From the NCBI RefSeq assembly GCF_033546935.1, contig NZ_CP137854.1, positions 4,588,001 to 4,652,000 on the forward strand: 64,000 bases of DNA, given 5' to 3'. The notes under the pieces are model-generated. The model did not search any database, was not told where the DNA came from, and was given only the letters and a program-made list of their open reading frames with translations. The position numbers and the translations under genes are program-made. The DNA is from Xylophilus sp. GOD-11R. Its GTDB lineage: Bacteria > Pseudomonadota > Gammaproteobacteria > Burkholderiales > Burkholderiaceae_C. This document shows positions 1 to 11,079 of this stretch, piece after piece; position 1 is the stretch's first letter, and the number at the start of each line of letters is the position of its first letter.

Positions 1-16
1 CGCGACAATCGCGGCC

Positions 17-493
17 ATGTTCAACATCGTCCTCGTCCACCCGGAAATCCCGCCCAACACCGGCAACGTGATCCGGCTCGCGGCCAACACCGGCTGCCGC
101 CTGCACCTGGTGGAGCCACTCGGTTTCTCCATGGAAGACCGCCTGCTGCGGCGCGCCGGGCTCGACTACCACGAGTTCGCCGAGGTGCAGCGCCATGCAG
201 ACTGGCAGGCCCTGCTCGACCAGGCCAGACCCGAGGCTACCCGCATGTTCGCCCTCACCACCCGGGGCAGCCGACCGGCCCACGAAATCGCCTTCCAGCC
301 TGGCGACTGGCTGGTCTTCGGCTCGGAGACGAGCGGTTTGCCGACAGATTTACGCGATGGATTCTTTCCACCGGAGCAACGGTTGCGCCTGCCGATGCGC
401 GCCGGCCAGCGCAGCCTGAACCTCTCCAACGCGGTGGCGGTGACGGTGTTCGAAGCCTGGCGGCAGAACGGATTCGGCGGGGCTTCGGCCTAG
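17..493 (+). CDS. trmL: tRNA (cytidine(34)-2'-O)-methyltransferase
   Basis: This 158-residue protein is a minimal SPOUT-class methyltransferase that 2'-O-methylates the wobble base C34/U34 of tRNA-Leu using S-adenosylmethionine. The family hallmarks are visible. The N-terminus reads [21 protein letters not shown] cofactor-knot segment GSETSGLP lies at about residues 102-109, and RSLNLSNA at about 132-139 forms the last turn of the trefoil knot. The length matches the usual 150-160 residues, so the gene is complete. Its stop codon overlaps the stop of the convergent LysR gene by a few bases. It is a housekeeping gene and nothing suggests co-regulation with its neighbours. Confidence 0.95.
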   Translation: MFNIVLVHPEIPPNTGNVIRLAANTGCRLHLVEPLGFSMEDRLLRRAGLDYHEFAEVQRHADWQALLDQARPEATRMFALTTRGSRPAHEIAFQPGDWLVFGSETSGLPTDLRDGFFPPEQRLRLPMRAGQRSLNLSNAVAVTVFEAWRQNGFGGASA

Positions 494-1413
494 ACGGTGA
501 AGCGGCCCGGCGATTCGCGCACCGGCACGAAGGGCTCGCGCAGGAACTCCAGGAACGCATGGCTGCGTGCCGGCACCAGCTGGCGCGACGGCATGGCGCC
601 GTAGAGCGTGTAGCGCCCGCCGACCCAGTCGGGCAGCACATGCACCAGCTCGCCGCTGGCGATCTGGTTGGTGGTGAGCAGGCGCGACAGCAACGCGATG
701 CCGGCACCGTCGAGCGCCGCGCGGTGCAGTACGTCGGAGTGCATGGACTGCAGGGTGACGTTGGCGTCGACGTCGATCGCCTCGCCCGCACCGCTGGCCG
801 GCAGCAGGCGGATGCGCCGGCCGCCGCCGCGCCGCTGCTGGCGCAGGAAATGGTGTTCGCGCAGGTCGTGCGGCACCAGGGGAATGCCGGCGCGAGCCAG
901 GTAGCCGGGCGAGGCGCAGAACAGCCATTCGCCGTGCATCAGCGGGCGCGCCACCAGGTTGGCGTCGAAGTTCTCGTCCTCGATGAGGAAGGTGAGGTCG
1001 AACTCCTCCACCCGGGTCTGCGGAATCGCGTCGACGGTGATGTCGAGCACCACCTTCGGATGCCGCAGCGTCCACGCGGCCACGCGGGGTGCCAGGAAGT
1101 ACGAGGCGAGGACCGGCGTGGCGATCATGTGCAGCACACCGCGCAGCTCGCGGCTGTGGGCCGAGGCGGCGCTTTCGGCTTCGTCGAGCTCGGCGAGGAT
1201 GCCGCGCAGGCGGGTGAGGTAATGGTCGCCCGCCTCGGTGAGCGCGATGCGGCGGGTGGTGCGCTGCAGGAGCCGCGTGCCCAGGTGCTTTTCGAGGTCG
1301 ATCACGAAGCGGGTCACCGCCGCGGGCGACAGGTCGAGTGCGCGCGCCGCCGCCGCGAAGCTGCCCTCGTCGGCCACGCGCTGGAACACCTTCATCGACT
1401 GCAGCCGGTCCAT
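490..1413 (-). CDS. LysR-family transcriptional regulator
   Basis: A 307-residue LysR-type regulator. The winged helix-turn-helix occupies about residues 5-62 ([10 protein letters not shown] start, then [16 protein letters not shown] as the recognition region and [15 protein letters not shown] as the wing). The rest is a substrate-binding-like effector domain. I chose the start at 1413 because family members begin four to six residues before the first helix; an upstream ATG at 1470 would add 19 untypical Arg/Pro-rich residues. The sequence resembles the CrgA/DmlR branch, but the target is not evident: the nearest divergent gene (1654) encodes a DUF4148 protein about 240 bases away. The effector is unknown. 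Confidence 0.88.
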   Translation of the reverse strand: MDRLQSMKVFQRVADEGSFAAAARALDLSPAAVTRFVIDLEKHLGTRLLQRTTRRIALTEAGDHYLTRLRGILAELDEAESAASAHSRELRGVLHMIATPVLASYFLAPRVAAWTLRHPKVVLDITVDAIPQTRVEEFDLTFLIEDENFDANLVARPLMHGEWLFCASPGYLARAGIPLVPHDLREHHFLRQQRRGGGRRIRLLPASGAGEAIDVDANVTLQSMHSDVLHRAALDGAGIALLSRLLTTNQIASGELVHVLPDWVGGRYTLYGAMPSRQLVPARSHAFLEFLREPFVPVRESPGRFTV

Positions 1414-1653
1414 CTGGATATGCCTGGGGATGCCAGGGAAACGGCGTCCGGATGTCGGACGCACTCGCATGATTATTCCATTTGCAGCAACGGTGATTTG
1501 CCGGCCAACGGGTTTTCACCAACCCGTCACAGGCCTAAAGTCACTCCATCGATGAGCCGCAACCTAAACGCTACGACGCACCGAGACGCCCTTCCGGCCT
1601 GCAAGCGGGAGAAGCGGAAAACCAAAAGCAAACATCATCTGAAGGAAACCATC

Positions 1654-1983
1654 ATGAACGCACGTAATGTGATCAAGGCAAGTGTCATCGCAGCTCTTTT
1701 CGCCGCCGGCGCCGCCGCCCAGGCTGCTCCCATGGGTGAAGGCGACAGCCAGGCCGGCCAGCCGCTGCAAGTGCAGTCGGCCCGCTCCTTCGGCTCGGCC
1801 CAGGCCGCCAGCCTGGCATCGGCCCGCCGCGGTGGTGCATCCACCGTGGGTGAAGCCTACGGCTACAACGTGATCGCCGCCGCTCCTGGCGACAGCCATG
1901 TCGACCGTGCCGCCGTGCGCAGCGCCGCCGTCCAGGCCGAACGCTCGGGCGAAATCGAACGCGGCGACGCGTTGAGCTTCTAA
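1654..1983 (+). CDS. DUF4148-type small exported protein
   Basis: A 109-residue protein with a clear Sec signal peptide (MNARNVIKASVIAALFAAG, cleavage near AAAQA-AP). A short Ala/Ser/Gly-rich mature part follows. The arrangement of signal peptide, a short spacer and a C-terminal AAVRSAAVQAERSGEI segment is typical of the DUF4148 family, which is abundant in Burkholderiales and has no established function. GAAGGAAAC lies just upstream of the ATG as a plausible ribosome binding site. The gene stands alone and is followed by a strong intrinsic terminator, so it is probably transcribed by itself from the 240-base gap shared with the divergent LysR gene. It is presumably periplasmic. Confidence 0.8.
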   Translation: MNARNVIKASVIAALFAAGAAAQAAPMGEGDSQAGQPLQVQSARSFGSAQAASLASARRGGASTVGEAYGYNVIAAAPGDSHVDRAAVRSAAVQAERSGEIERGDALSF

Positions 1984-2029
1984 GCCTTCCACTACAAAGC
2001 CCGGCGCTTTCTTCTGCTCGCGCCCACTG

Positions 2030-2066
2030 GCGCCTGTCGATCGACAAGATCGGCAGGCGCTTTTTT
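2030..2066 (+). terminator. Rho-independent terminator of the DUF4148 gene
   Basis: The stem GCGCCTG (2030-2036) pairs with CAGGCGC (2054-2060), with an inner GATC/GATC pairing and a run of six T immediately after. It lies 47 bases after the stop codon at 1983. It also falls just past the 3' end of the convergent nitroreductase gene, but the T-run is on the plus side. Confidence 0.85.
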
Positions 2067-2075
2067 ACGTTCGGC

Positions 2076-2660
2076 TCAAAGCACCGTCACCGCCTGCTCG
2101 AACGACAGTCGCGGGTTGCGGTTGAAGGTCTTGGTGGTGTCGATGTAGCCGACGTTGATCAGGAAGTTGGCCTGCAGCCGGCCATCCGGGAAGAACTCGG
2201 CATTGACCTTGGCGATGTCGAAGCCGCTCATCGGGCCCACGTCCAGCCCGACCGCACGCAGCGCCAGGATGAAATAAGCGCCGCCCAGCGTTCCGTTGCG
2301 AATGGCGGTGCCCTGGGCCATCGTCGCGTTGCCCTCGAACATCTCCCTGGCGCCTTCGCCGTGCCAGATCTGCGGCATGTATTCATAGAACTGCGTGTCG
2401 GTGGCGACGATGACCGTCACCGGCGCGCCGCGTGTCTTCTCGACATTGCCCGGCGACAGGGCCGGCAGCAGCCGCGCCTTGGCTTCCGGCGTGGTCAGGA
2501 ACACGTAGCGGGTCGGCTGGGTGTTCATGGACGTGGGCGCGTAGCGGGCCAGGTCGTAGGCCTGCTCCAGCAGTTCCTTGGGCACCGGCTTGTCGGTGAA
2601 GCCGTTGGCGGTGCGGGCGTCGAAAAAAAGCTGGTTGAGTGCCGAGCGTTCGATGGTCAT
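2076..2660 (-). CDS. Nitroreductase-family protein, RutE/HadB-like
   Basis: A 194-residue FMN-dependent nitroreductase-fold enzyme of the malonic semialdehyde reductase (RutE/HadB) branch. Visible hallmarks are APTSMNTQPTRYVF at about residues 40-54 (flavin and substrate region) and GLDVGPMSGFD at about 142-152, which the branch conserves almost exactly. The start at 2660 gives MTIERSALNQLFFDART, the standard N-terminus. It is the last gene of a leftward run that begins at pcaI, but a 127-base gap to the Bug gene leaves operon membership uncertain. A paralogue, the true rutE, sits in the rut operon at 61903, so this copy may reduce another semialdehyde or quinone-like substrate. Confidence 0.82.
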   Translation of the reverse strand: MTIERSALNQLFFDARTANGFTDKPVPKELLEQAYDLARYAPTSMNTQPTRYVFLTTPEAKARLLPALSPGNVEKTRGAPVTVIVATDTQFYEYMPQIWHGEGAREMFEGNATMAQGTAIRNGTLGGAYFILALRAVGLDVGPMSGFDIAKVNAEFFPDGRLQANFLINVGYIDTTKTFNRNPRLSFEQAVTVL

Positions 2661-2787
2661 GGGCTGATTTCCTGGGATGAAGAAAAGCCCGGCCGCCACA
2701 CGAATGCGGCGCCGGGCTGACGGTGTCGGCGGGCCGAACGCCGAGCATAGGCCCGGCGCGGCTTTCCTGCAGCGAGGACGAAGACGA

Positions 2788-3789
2788 TCAGTCCACGGTC
2801 GCGCCGGACTCCTGCACCACCTTGCCCCACTTGGCGGTTTCGGCCTTGATGAAGGCGCTGAACTGCTCGGGCTTTTCCACGACCGGCTCGGCACCCTGGT
2901 CGGCGATCTTCTTGCGCAGTTCGGGGTTGGTGTAGATCTTGATCAGCGCGGCGTCGATCTTGTTGATGATGTCGGCCGGCGTGCCGGCCGGTGCCAGCAG
3001 GCCGAACCACGACGTGGCCTCGTAGCCGGGTACGCCGGCTTCGGCGATGGTGGGCACGTCGGGCAGCTCGGGCGAGCGCTTGGCCGTGGTCACCGCCAGC
3101 GGGCGCAGCTTGCCGGCGCGCACGTGCTGGATGGCCGAGGGCATGTTGTCGAACATGATCGCGATCTGGTTGCCCAGCAGGTCGTTCATGGCCGGGGCGC
3201 TGCCCTTGTACGGCACGTGGATCATGTCCGTCTTGGTCATCATCTTGAACAGCTCACCCGACAGGTGGATGGAGCTGCCGTTGCCCGAGGAGCCGAAGTT
3301 GATCTTGCCCGGATGGGCCTTGGCGTAGGCGATGAGTTCCTGCACGTTCTTGAACGGCTGCTGCGGGTTGGCCACCAGCAGGTTGGGCACGTTGGCCACG
3401 CGCGAGATGGGGGCGAAGTCCTTGATCGGATCGAAAGGCATCTTCTTGTAGAGCGCCTGGTTGATCGCGTGGGTGCCGACCGTGCCCATGAACAGGGTGT
3501 AGCCGTCGGCCGGGGCACGTGCGGCGGTCTGGCCGCCGATGTTGCCGCCCGCGCCCAGGCGGTTGTCGACGATGACCGACTGGCCGAGTTCGGTGCCCAG
3601 GTACTGGCCGACCAGACGCGCCAGGATGTCGGTGGTGCCGCCGGCGGCGAAGGGCACGATGATGGTGATCGGCTTGTTCGGGAAGTTGGCCACGCCTTGG
3701 GCGAGGGCCGGCAGGGAGCAGGCGGCAGCGGCGAAGGCGACGGTGGCGAGCAGCGCGCGGCGTGGCAGGTGGGTGGTGCGGGTGGACAT
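2788..3789 (-). CDS. Bug-family periplasmic solute receptor (TctC-like)
   Basis: A 333-residue Bug (Bordetella uptake gene) receptor of the tripartite tricarboxylate transporter class. A signal peptide covers about residues 1-31 and ends ...LPALAQ. The mature protein starts with [21 protein letters not shown], the canonical first ligand loop. Such proteins bind small carboxylates in the periplasm. The cognate TctA/TctB membrane subunits are not in the window, which is common because Bug receptors are greatly over-represented in Burkholderiales. Its position downstream of pcaIJF and an SDR suggests a ligand related to the aromatic or dicarboxylate catabolism encoded there; that is inference. 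Confidence 0.9.
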   Translation of the reverse strand: MSTRTTHLPRRALLATVAFAAAACSLPALAQGVANFPNKPITIIVPFAAGGTTDILARLVGQYLGTELGQSVIVDNRLGAGGNIGGQTAARAPADGYTLFMGTVGTHAINQALYKKMPFDPIKDFAPISRVANVPNLLVANPQQPFKNVQELIAYAKAHPGKINFGSSGNGSSIHLSGELFKMMTKTDMIHVPYKGSAPAMNDLLGNQIAIMFDNMPSAIQHVRAGKLRPLAVTTAKRSPELPDVPTIAEAGVPGYEATSWFGLLAPAGTPADIINKIDAALIKIYTNPELRKKIADQGAEPVVEKPEQFSAFIKAETAKWGKVVQESGATVD

Positions 3790-3913
3790 GTCTTGACTCC
3801 TTGGTGGGGGCTCGCGCTGGTGGCGAGCAGTTTCCGGACGGCCTCGCCTGTCGTGCAGGAGAGGGCCGTCCGCTGGCGCGGCGTTTGCCGCAAAAACTTC
3901 GGGGGTAGCGCTC

Positions 3914-4642
3914 TTAAACCGGCGCCTGACCCAGGGTGGTGCCGCCGCAGACGTAGAGGATCTGGCCGGTCACGAAGCCGTTCTCGGGTGCCAGGAAAAA
4001 CAGCGCGGCGCGTGCCACGTCTTCCGCGGTTCCCATGCGCCCGACGGCGATGCTGTCGAGGATGCGCTGCGTCTGCGGCGCACCTTCGGGGTTGCTCTTG
4101 CGAAACAGTTCGGTGGCGATCGGGCCGGGGCCGATCGCGTTGACGGTGATGCCGTCGCGGCCGAGCTCCATCGCCAGGGTGCGGGTCAGCCCGACCATGC
4201 CGGCCTTGGTGGCCGAATACACGATGCGGTCGACCTTGCCCAGCGCCGCGCGCGAGGACATGTTGACGATGCGGCCCTGCCCGCTGGCGCGCAGCGAAGA
4301 CAGGAAAGCCTGGGTGAGCAGCATCGGCGCGCGCAGGTGGAGCCCGACCACGTCGTCGAGCTGCGCGCTGGTGGCGGTGTCGATGGTGCCGGGCCGCGTG
4401 GCGCCGGCGTTGTTCACCAGCGCGACCACGTCGTAGGCGGCGGCGATCTCGGCGGCGCGCTCGCGCGTGGCGGCTTCGCTGGTCAGGTCGGCCTGAAAGG
4501 AGACCAGGCGTTCATGCGTCCAGTCGGGCAGGTTGTAGTCGAGGTTGACCACCGTGCGGCCGTGCGCCAGCAGCGCCTCGGCGATGGCCCGGCCGATGCC
4601 GGAACTGGCACCGCTGACCACGGTGGCTTGTGTCTTGCTCAT
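3914..4642 (-). CDS. SDR-family NAD(P)-dependent oxidoreductase
   Basis: A 242-residue classical short-chain dehydrogenase. The dinucleotide-binding glycine motif GASSGIG is at residues 9-15. NNAG follows at about 77-80, the catalytic serine lies in [11 protein letters not shown], and the catalytic YSATK (Tyr-x3-Lys) motif at about 148-152. The N-terminal half is short between GASSGIG and NNAG, as in NAD-preferring members. It lies 41 bases downstream of pcaF and is probably cotranscribed with it. The substrate cannot be read from the sequence; a ring-derived alcohol or 3-hydroxyacyl-CoA feeding the 3-oxoadipate route is possible. Confidence 0.85.
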   Translation of the reverse strand: MSKTQATVVSGASSGIGRAIAEALLAHGRTVVNLDYNLPDWTHERLVSFQADLTSEAATRERAAEIAAAYDVVALVNNAGATRPGTIDTATSAQLDDVVGLHLRAPMLLTQAFLSSLRASGQGRIVNMSSRAALGKVDRIVYSATKAGMVGLTRTLAMELGRDGITVNAIGPGPIATELFRKSNPEGAPQTQRILDSIAVGRMGTAEDVARAALFFLAPENGFVTGQILYVCGGTTLGQAPV

Positions 4643-4683
4643 GTGTCTTTCGTCCCTGTTCTATTGTTTTGTTCGATGCGTGT

Positions 4684-5889
<1,206 letters not shown>

Positions 5890-5927
5890 GGAGGTCCTGT
5901 CGTCGTCTCTGGAGTTATCGGGTTGGA

Positions 5928-6590
5928 TCATGCCGCCACGGCCTCGGCGGGCGCGGCGATCGGCAGGCCGATCAGCTCGGAGAGTTCCTCGCGGCTCAGG
6001 CCTTCGACCGTGTCGATCAACTGCAGGCCCTCGGGCGTGCAGGCCAGCGTGGCGAGGTCGGAATAGATGCGCTTGACGCAGCCCAGGCCGGTGAGCGGAT
6101 AGCTGCAGCGCTCCACCACCTTGGAGACGCCCTGCTTGGTCAGCAGATCCATCATCACCCAGGTCTGCTTGGCGCCGATGGCCAGATCCATCGCGCCGCC
6201 GACGGCCGGAATCGCACCCGGCTCGCCGGTGCTCCAGTTGGCCAGGTCGCCGCGTGCCGACACCTGGAAAGCGCCCAGCACGCAGATGTCGAGATGGCCG
6301 CCGCGCATCATCGCGAAGCTGTCGGCATGGTGAAAGAACGCGCCGCCAGGCAGCAGCGTCACCGGCTGCTTGCCGGCGTTGATCAGGTCGTAGTCCTCGC
6401 TGCCCTTGGCCGGTGCCGGGCCCATGCCGAGAATGCCGTTCTCGCTCTGCAGGATGACTTCGCGTCCGGCGGGAATGTGGTTGGCCACCAGCGTCGGCTG
6501 GCCGATGCCGAGGTTGACGTAGGCGCCGTCGAAGATGTCCTGCGCGACGCGTTGCGCCAGCTGGTCCTTGCTGCGTTTCTGGTAGGTCAT
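5928..6590 (-). CDS. pcaJ: 3-oxoadipate CoA-transferase subunit B
   Basis: A 220-residue beta subunit of a family I CoA-transferase, which moves CoA from succinyl-CoA to 3-oxoadipate. The catalytic glutamate is in the conserved SENGILG segment at about residues 54-60. The glycine-rich GGAMDLAIGAKQTWVMMDL block at about 131-150 is diagnostic of the B subunit. The length is standard. It is 10 bases from pcaI and 38 bases from pcaF, so the three are almost certainly cotranscribed and pcaI/pcaJ make a heterotetramer. A generic succinyl-CoA:3-ketoacid transferase is the alternative; the adjacent pcaF makes the 3-oxoadipate assignment more likely. Confidence 0.9.
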   Translation of the reverse strand: MTYQKRSKDQLAQRVAQDIFDGAYVNLGIGQPTLVANHIPAGREVILQSENGILGMGPAPAKGSEDYDLINAGKQPVTLLPGGAFFHHADSFAMMRGGHLDICVLGAFQVSARGDLANWSTGEPGAIPAVGGAMDLAIGAKQTWVMMDLLTKQGVSKVVERCSYPLTGLGCVKRIYSDLATLACTPEGLQLIDTVEGLSREELSELIGLPIAAPAEAVAA

Positions 6591-6600
6591 GGCGGTCTCC

Positions 6601-7302
6601 TTATGCGGCCTGCTTGAAGCCGCCGGCTTGCGTGGCGACGCGCGGAATCTGGACGATGCGGTTGACGAAGATGCCCGGCGTGACGATGGCCTCGGGGTCC
6701 ATCTCGCCGAGTTCGTGCAGCGTGTGCACGGTGGCGATGGTGAGCTCGGCGGCCGTGGCCATCACCGGGCCGAAATTGCGCGCGGCCATGCGGTAGGTGA
6801 GGTTGCCCCAGCGGTCGCCGGCCTCGGCCTTGATCAGCGCGACGTCGCCGTGGATCGGGTACTCCAGCACGTACTGCTTGCCGTCGATCTCGCGGGTTTC
6901 CTTGCCCTCGGCCAGCTCGGTGCCGAAACCGGTCGGGCAGAAGAAGGCACCGATGCCGGCGCCGGCGGCACGGATGCGCTCGGCCAGATTGCCCTGCGCC
7001 ACCAGTTCCAGCTCGAGCTTGCCGCTGCGGTAGAGGCCGTCGAAGACATGGCTGTCGGCCTGGCGCGGGAAGCTGCAGATCACCTTGCGCACCCGGCCGG
7101 TCTTGAGCAGCGCGGCCAGGCCGGTGTCGCCGTTGCCAGCGTTGTTGTTGACGACGACGAGGTCCTTGGCACCCTGCTCGATGAGGCCGTCGATGAGTTC
7201 GGCCGGAATGCCGGAAGTGCCGAAGCCGCCGATCAGCACGGTCGAGCCGTCACGCACGTCGGCCAGCGCATCGGCCACGGAGGCCGCAATCTTGTTGATC
7301 AT
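6601..7302 (-). CDS. pcaI: 3-oxoadipate CoA-transferase subunit A
   Basis: A 233-residue alpha subunit of the CoA-transferase. The signature GGFGTSGIPAELIDGL near residues 25-40 and the NNAGNGDTGLAALL block mark the family. I chose the start at 7302 (MINKIAASVADAL), where the protein begins with the usual helix; an ATG seven codons upstream is possible. It is the first gene of the leftward pca operon. The 180-base region upstream holds a perfect palindrome that is the best operator candidate. No pcaR, pcaQ or catR-type regulator is adjacent, so regulation probably comes from elsewhere in the genome. Confidence 0.9.
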   Translation of the reverse strand: MINKIAASVADALADVRDGSTVLIGGFGTSGIPAELIDGLIEQGAKDLVVVNNNAGNGDTGLAALLKTGRVRKVICSFPRQADSHVFDGLYRSGKLELELVAQGNLAERIRAAGAGIGAFFCPTGFGTELAEGKETREIDGKQYVLEYPIHGDVALIKAEAGDRWGNLTYRMAARNFGPVMATAAELTIATVHTLHELGEMDPEAIVTPGIFVNRIVQIPRVATQAGGFKQAA

Positions 7303-7347
7303 GGATTTGTGTCTCTGGCCCACCGTCGGCAGGCTGGTGAAATAGAT

Positions 7348-7373
7348 TTGTTCTTATCTCGAACAATTGTTCG
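7348..7373. promoter_or_regulatory. Candidate operator in front of the pca operon
   Basis: A perfect 14-base palindrome, CGAACAATTGTTCG, occupies 7360-7373. A third TTGTTC half-site in direct orientation lies at 7348-7353. The site is 46-71 bases upstream of the pcaI start codon, in an A/T-rich stretch within otherwise GC-rich DNA, where a repressor or activator would overlap the promoter. IclR-type PcaR/PcaU regulators bind related palindromes, but the exact regulator cannot be assigned. Confidence 0.5.
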
Positions 7374-7481
7374 AAATTTATAGTGCCGGCCGAAGTTTAC
7401 CGGTTTGCGCGTTTTTCGTGAAAAGGACATCAAAGGCCGGCGAGCGTGGGCGGTCTTGGGGTGCGTGCTACGCTTTTGGCC

Positions 7482-7916
7482 ATGTTTCAGCCGTCACAAC
7501 AGGAAGTCCGCCGCTTTTTCTGCAGCGCGCACGCCAAGGCGCGAGACGGTCATGCCATGGAAGCGCTGGAAACGCTGGCCTCGATGTGGACCGCCGAGCA
7601 TCCCGAGTACCACGCGGACCTGTCGGACGCCGACGCGGCCATCGCCCGGGTCTATCCGGCCGGCAGCGACCAGCAGAACCCGTTTCTGCATCTGTCGATG
7701 CATTTGTCGATCAGCGAGCAATGCTCCATCGACCAGCCGCGTGGCATCCGCCAGGCGGTGGAACTGCTGGCGCGCCGCCGTGGCTCGCTGCACGACGCGC
7801 ATCACGAGGCGATGGACTGCCTGGGCAAGATGATCTGGGAGAGCCAGCGCGCCGGGCGGCCGCCGGACGGCGACGCCTACGTTGCCTGCGTGCAGCGGCG
7901 CGCGACGCAGGACTGA
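7482..7916 (+). CDS. DUF1841 family protein
   Basis: A 144-residue soluble protein with no signal peptide or membrane segment. It matches what I recall of the DUF1841 family, common in beta- and gammaproteobacteria: start MFQPSQQEVRRFF, the NPFLHLSMHLSISEQCSID block at about residues 66-84, and a C-terminal AHHEAMDCLGKMIWE helix. No biochemical function is known to me. I chose the start at 7482; a further upstream ATG at 7446 would add 12 residues not expected for the family. It is divergent from pcaI and convergent with the broken lipoprotein gene. Confidence 0.8.
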   Translation: MFQPSQQEVRRFFCSAHAKARDGHAMEALETLASMWTAEHPEYHADLSDADAAIARVYPAGSDQQNPFLHLSMHLSISEQCSIDQPRGIRQAVELLARRRGSLHDAHHEAMDCLGKMIWESQRAGRPPDGDAYVACVQRRATQD

Positions 7917-7940
7917 GCCCGATCCGCGCCGGACACGCGC

Positions 7941-8553
7941 TTATTGAAGCGCCTTCCGGATGTCGGCCTTGCTCAACAGGGCGTCCAGCGCCTTGCGGCA
8001 GGCGATGCGCACCGCCTGGCCGGGCGACTCGGTCGCACGGGCGGGCAGCGTCTCATTTCCCTGGGCCGTCTGCTCGGCGAGCACCGCGCCGTTGCGGTCC
8101 AGCACGGCCAGCCGCAGGTCGTAGGCGAGCGAGGCCTGCTGGTAGGCGTCGGCCTCCCACTCCCTGACGGTGAGCAGCGGTCCGCGCTTTTGTCCGCTCG
8201 ACGCCAGGTTCCGGCGCGCCAGGCGGTCCGGATCGCCCGAGCCGATCACGATCGTCTTGACGTCGGTGCCGTTGCGCCGGAACGCCCGCGTCAAGGCATG
8301 GCGATGTCTTCGGCGAGCGGTCGCTCGGAGCCGGTGGCGATATCGAAGGGCTGGCCCAACCCGCCTCGGGCTACGCCCACGACGCTCGGGTCCCGGGCGC
8401 CACTCACCACCTCCGGCCGCTCGTCATGAACGCCCACCGCGACACTGCCTCGGCTCGACAAGGACAGCACCGACGGATCGATCTCCGGCTGCTGCTCGAC
8501 CAGCGCGCACGCGCCCAACGACAACCCGCCAACGCGATCACGAGACTCTTCAT
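7941..8553 (-). pseudogene. Lipoprotein gene broken by two frameshifts
   Basis: Read leftward from an ATG at 8553 with a good ribosome binding site (GAGGGAG eight bases upstream), the gene starts MKSLVIALAG. The lipobox and following sequence (LSLGACALVEQQPEIDPSVL) are in another frame. A second shift near 8295 separates this part, ending ...PLAEDIAMP, from the C-terminal part, which contains WEADAYQQASLAYDLRLAVLD and ends at 7941. Each junction is explained by one missing base. Joining the three pieces gives a plausible lipoprotein of about 204 residues, a kind I recall only as uncharacterised proteobacterial lipoproteins. The intact parts show no other decay, so two recent deletions or two sequencing errors are both possible. 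Confidence 0.7.
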
Positions 8554-8721
8554 CTGCAAACTCCCTCGACTCGACGTCGCAGAACTTCTTTGGAACCCGC
8601 CGATCGGCAGGCCCGAAAAAATGTGGTGCCGATGTCGGCCTCGCGCGACGAGCGAGCCATGCAGATTTCAGATGGAAGTACGGCCCGGCGCCGCCGGGAC
8701 CGATGACGCGCCCGGCGCCGG

Positions 8722-9411
8722 TCAGCGGGCCTGGTGAAAGCGCGACTCCGGCACGGTCTTCAACTCGCCGTCGAGCGAGCCGATGTAGCTCGCCAGCGCC
8801 TTGAGTTCGGCGTTGGAGAACTGCTTGACCAAGGCGCCCATGACGGCGTTGGAGCGGCCGAACTGGGGATTGTGCTCGGTCTTGTAGGACCGCAGGGCGA
8901 CGTAGAGATAGTCGGCGTTCTGCCCGGCGAGCCTGGGCGTGGAGGCGTCGTTGGGCTTGGAGAAATTCGCGCCGTGGCAGGAGATGCAGATGCCCTTCTT
9001 GAGCAGCGCGTCGACCTGCGCGCTCGGCTTGCGCGAGGGCTCGGCGGCCAGCGCTTGCGCTCCGTCCTCGTGGCCGTGCTGCTGGTAGTAGGCGGCGATG
9101 TCGGCGATGTCCTGGTCGGTCAGGGTGTCGGCGATGCCGCGCATGCTGGGGTGGCGGCGCTCGCCGGCGCGGTAGGCGGTGAGCGCGCTGGTGAGGTAGG
9201 TGGCGGTCTGGCCGGAGATCTTGGGCACCTTGTAGACCTCGGGGAAGCTCGCCTGGTAGCCCACGATGCCGTGGCAGCCGATGCACATGTCGACCTTGCG
9301 GGCGCCGGCCTTGGGATCGCCTTTGGTCTCCTGCGCCTGGAGCGCCGGCGTCGCGCCGAGAGCGCAGGCGACCAGCGCGAGCGCCTTCATCGTGGTGGTC
9401 AGCTTCGTCAT
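8722..9411 (-). CDS. Dihaem cytochrome c (c4-like)
   Basis: A 229-residue exported cytochrome with two covalent haem sites, CIGCH at about residues 42-46 and CISCH near 140, each in a class I cytochrome c fold with its own distal Met region. A signal peptide (MTKLTTTMKALALVACALGA, cleavage after LQAQ) sends it to the periplasm. Two tandem domains in one chain is the cytochrome c4 arrangement, which passes electrons to terminal oxidases. The start at 9411 gives a normal signal peptide; a longer reading frame upstream would place it internally. The gene is divergent from the MoxR gene and appears monocistronic. Confidence 0.88.
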   Translation of the reverse strand: MTKLTTTMKALALVACALGATPALQAQETKGDPKAGARKVDMCIGCHGIVGYQASFPEVYKVPKISGQTATYLTSALTAYRAGERRHPSMRGIADTLTDQDIADIAAYYQQHGHEDGAQALAAEPSRKPSAQVDALLKKGICISCHGANFSKPNDASTPRLAGQNADYLYVALRSYKTEHNPQFGRSNAVMGALVKQFSNAELKALASYIGSLDGELKTVPESRFHQAR

Positions 9412-9556
9412 TTTTGCGCGCACAATTCCAGTGGAAGGTTCACGTTCTTTGTCGATCGAGTATAGACGTGGGGCCTCCTCAAACAGCCTGTCGCCGCCTC
9501 GCGGATTACCCGCAGACCGGCCCGCGCGATACGGCCCTCCACCAGGTGAGAACTGC

Positions 9557-10420
<864 letters not shown>

Positions 10421-10424
10421 CACG

Positions 10425-11051
10425 ATGAGCCGATTCGCGCCCCCTCTGCTGCCCCTCGACCTGCCCCTTTCCCAGGTGACGCTGCGCGGCCCGCACGCGT
10501 CGCTCGAACCGCTGTCGCCCTCCCATGCCGACGAGGCCCGCGAAGCCGTCGCCGAGGGCGAGATCTGGCGGCAATGGACCACCGACATCCCCGCGCCCGA
10601 GGCCATGGCCGCCGAGATCGACCGGCGCCTGGGCCTGCAGGCCAGTGGCCGCATGCTGCCTTTCGCGGTGCGCGACGCCGCCGGCCGCTTTGCCGGCATG
10701 ACCAGCTACATGGACATCGACGCGCCCAACCTGCGCCTGGAGATCGGCAGCACCTGGTACCGCCGCGACGTGCGCCGCACCGCGCTCAACACCCAGGCCA
10801 AGCTGCTGCTGCTCGGCCACGCCTTCGACGCGCTGGGCTGTGTGGCGGTGGAGTTCCGCACCCACTTCTTTAACCACGCGAGCCGCGCCGCCATCGCCCG
10901 CCTGGGTGCGAAGCAGGACGGCGTGCTGCGCAACCACCGGGTGGCGCGCAACGGCACCTTGCGCGACACGGTGGTCTTCAGCATCCTGGCCAACGAATGG
11001 CCCACGGTGCAGGCCCATTTGCAATTCCAGCTCGAACGGCCGCGCGACTAG
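10425..11051 (+). CDS. GNAT N-acetyltransferase, RimJ/RimL type
   Basis: A 208-residue acetyltransferase of the RimJ/RimL/SpeG-like branch. Visible elements are the N-terminal strand VTLRGPHASLEPLSPSHADE, the central IGSTWYRRDVRRTALNTQAK region (about residues 109-126, corresponding to the acetyl-CoA pyrophosphate loop) and the late VEFRTHFFNHASRAAIARLG helix that packs on CoA. It sits between moxR (5-base gap) and the VWA gene (28-base gap) and reads in the same direction. Its substrate is unknown; acetylation of a protein N-terminus or small amine is usual for the family. Confidence 0.85.
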   Translation: MSRFAPPLLPLDLPLSQVTLRGPHASLEPLSPSHADEAREAVAEGEIWRQWTTDIPAPEAMAAEIDRRLGLQASGRMLPFAVRDAAGRFAGMTSYMDIDAPNLRLEIGSTWYRRDVRRTALNTQAKLLLLGHAFDALGCVAVEFRTHFFNHASRAAIARLGAKQDGVLRNHRVARNGTLRDTVVFSILANEWPTVQAHLQFQLERPRD

Positions 11052-11079
11052 ACGCGCCATCCAGGCCCGGAGGTTCTTC

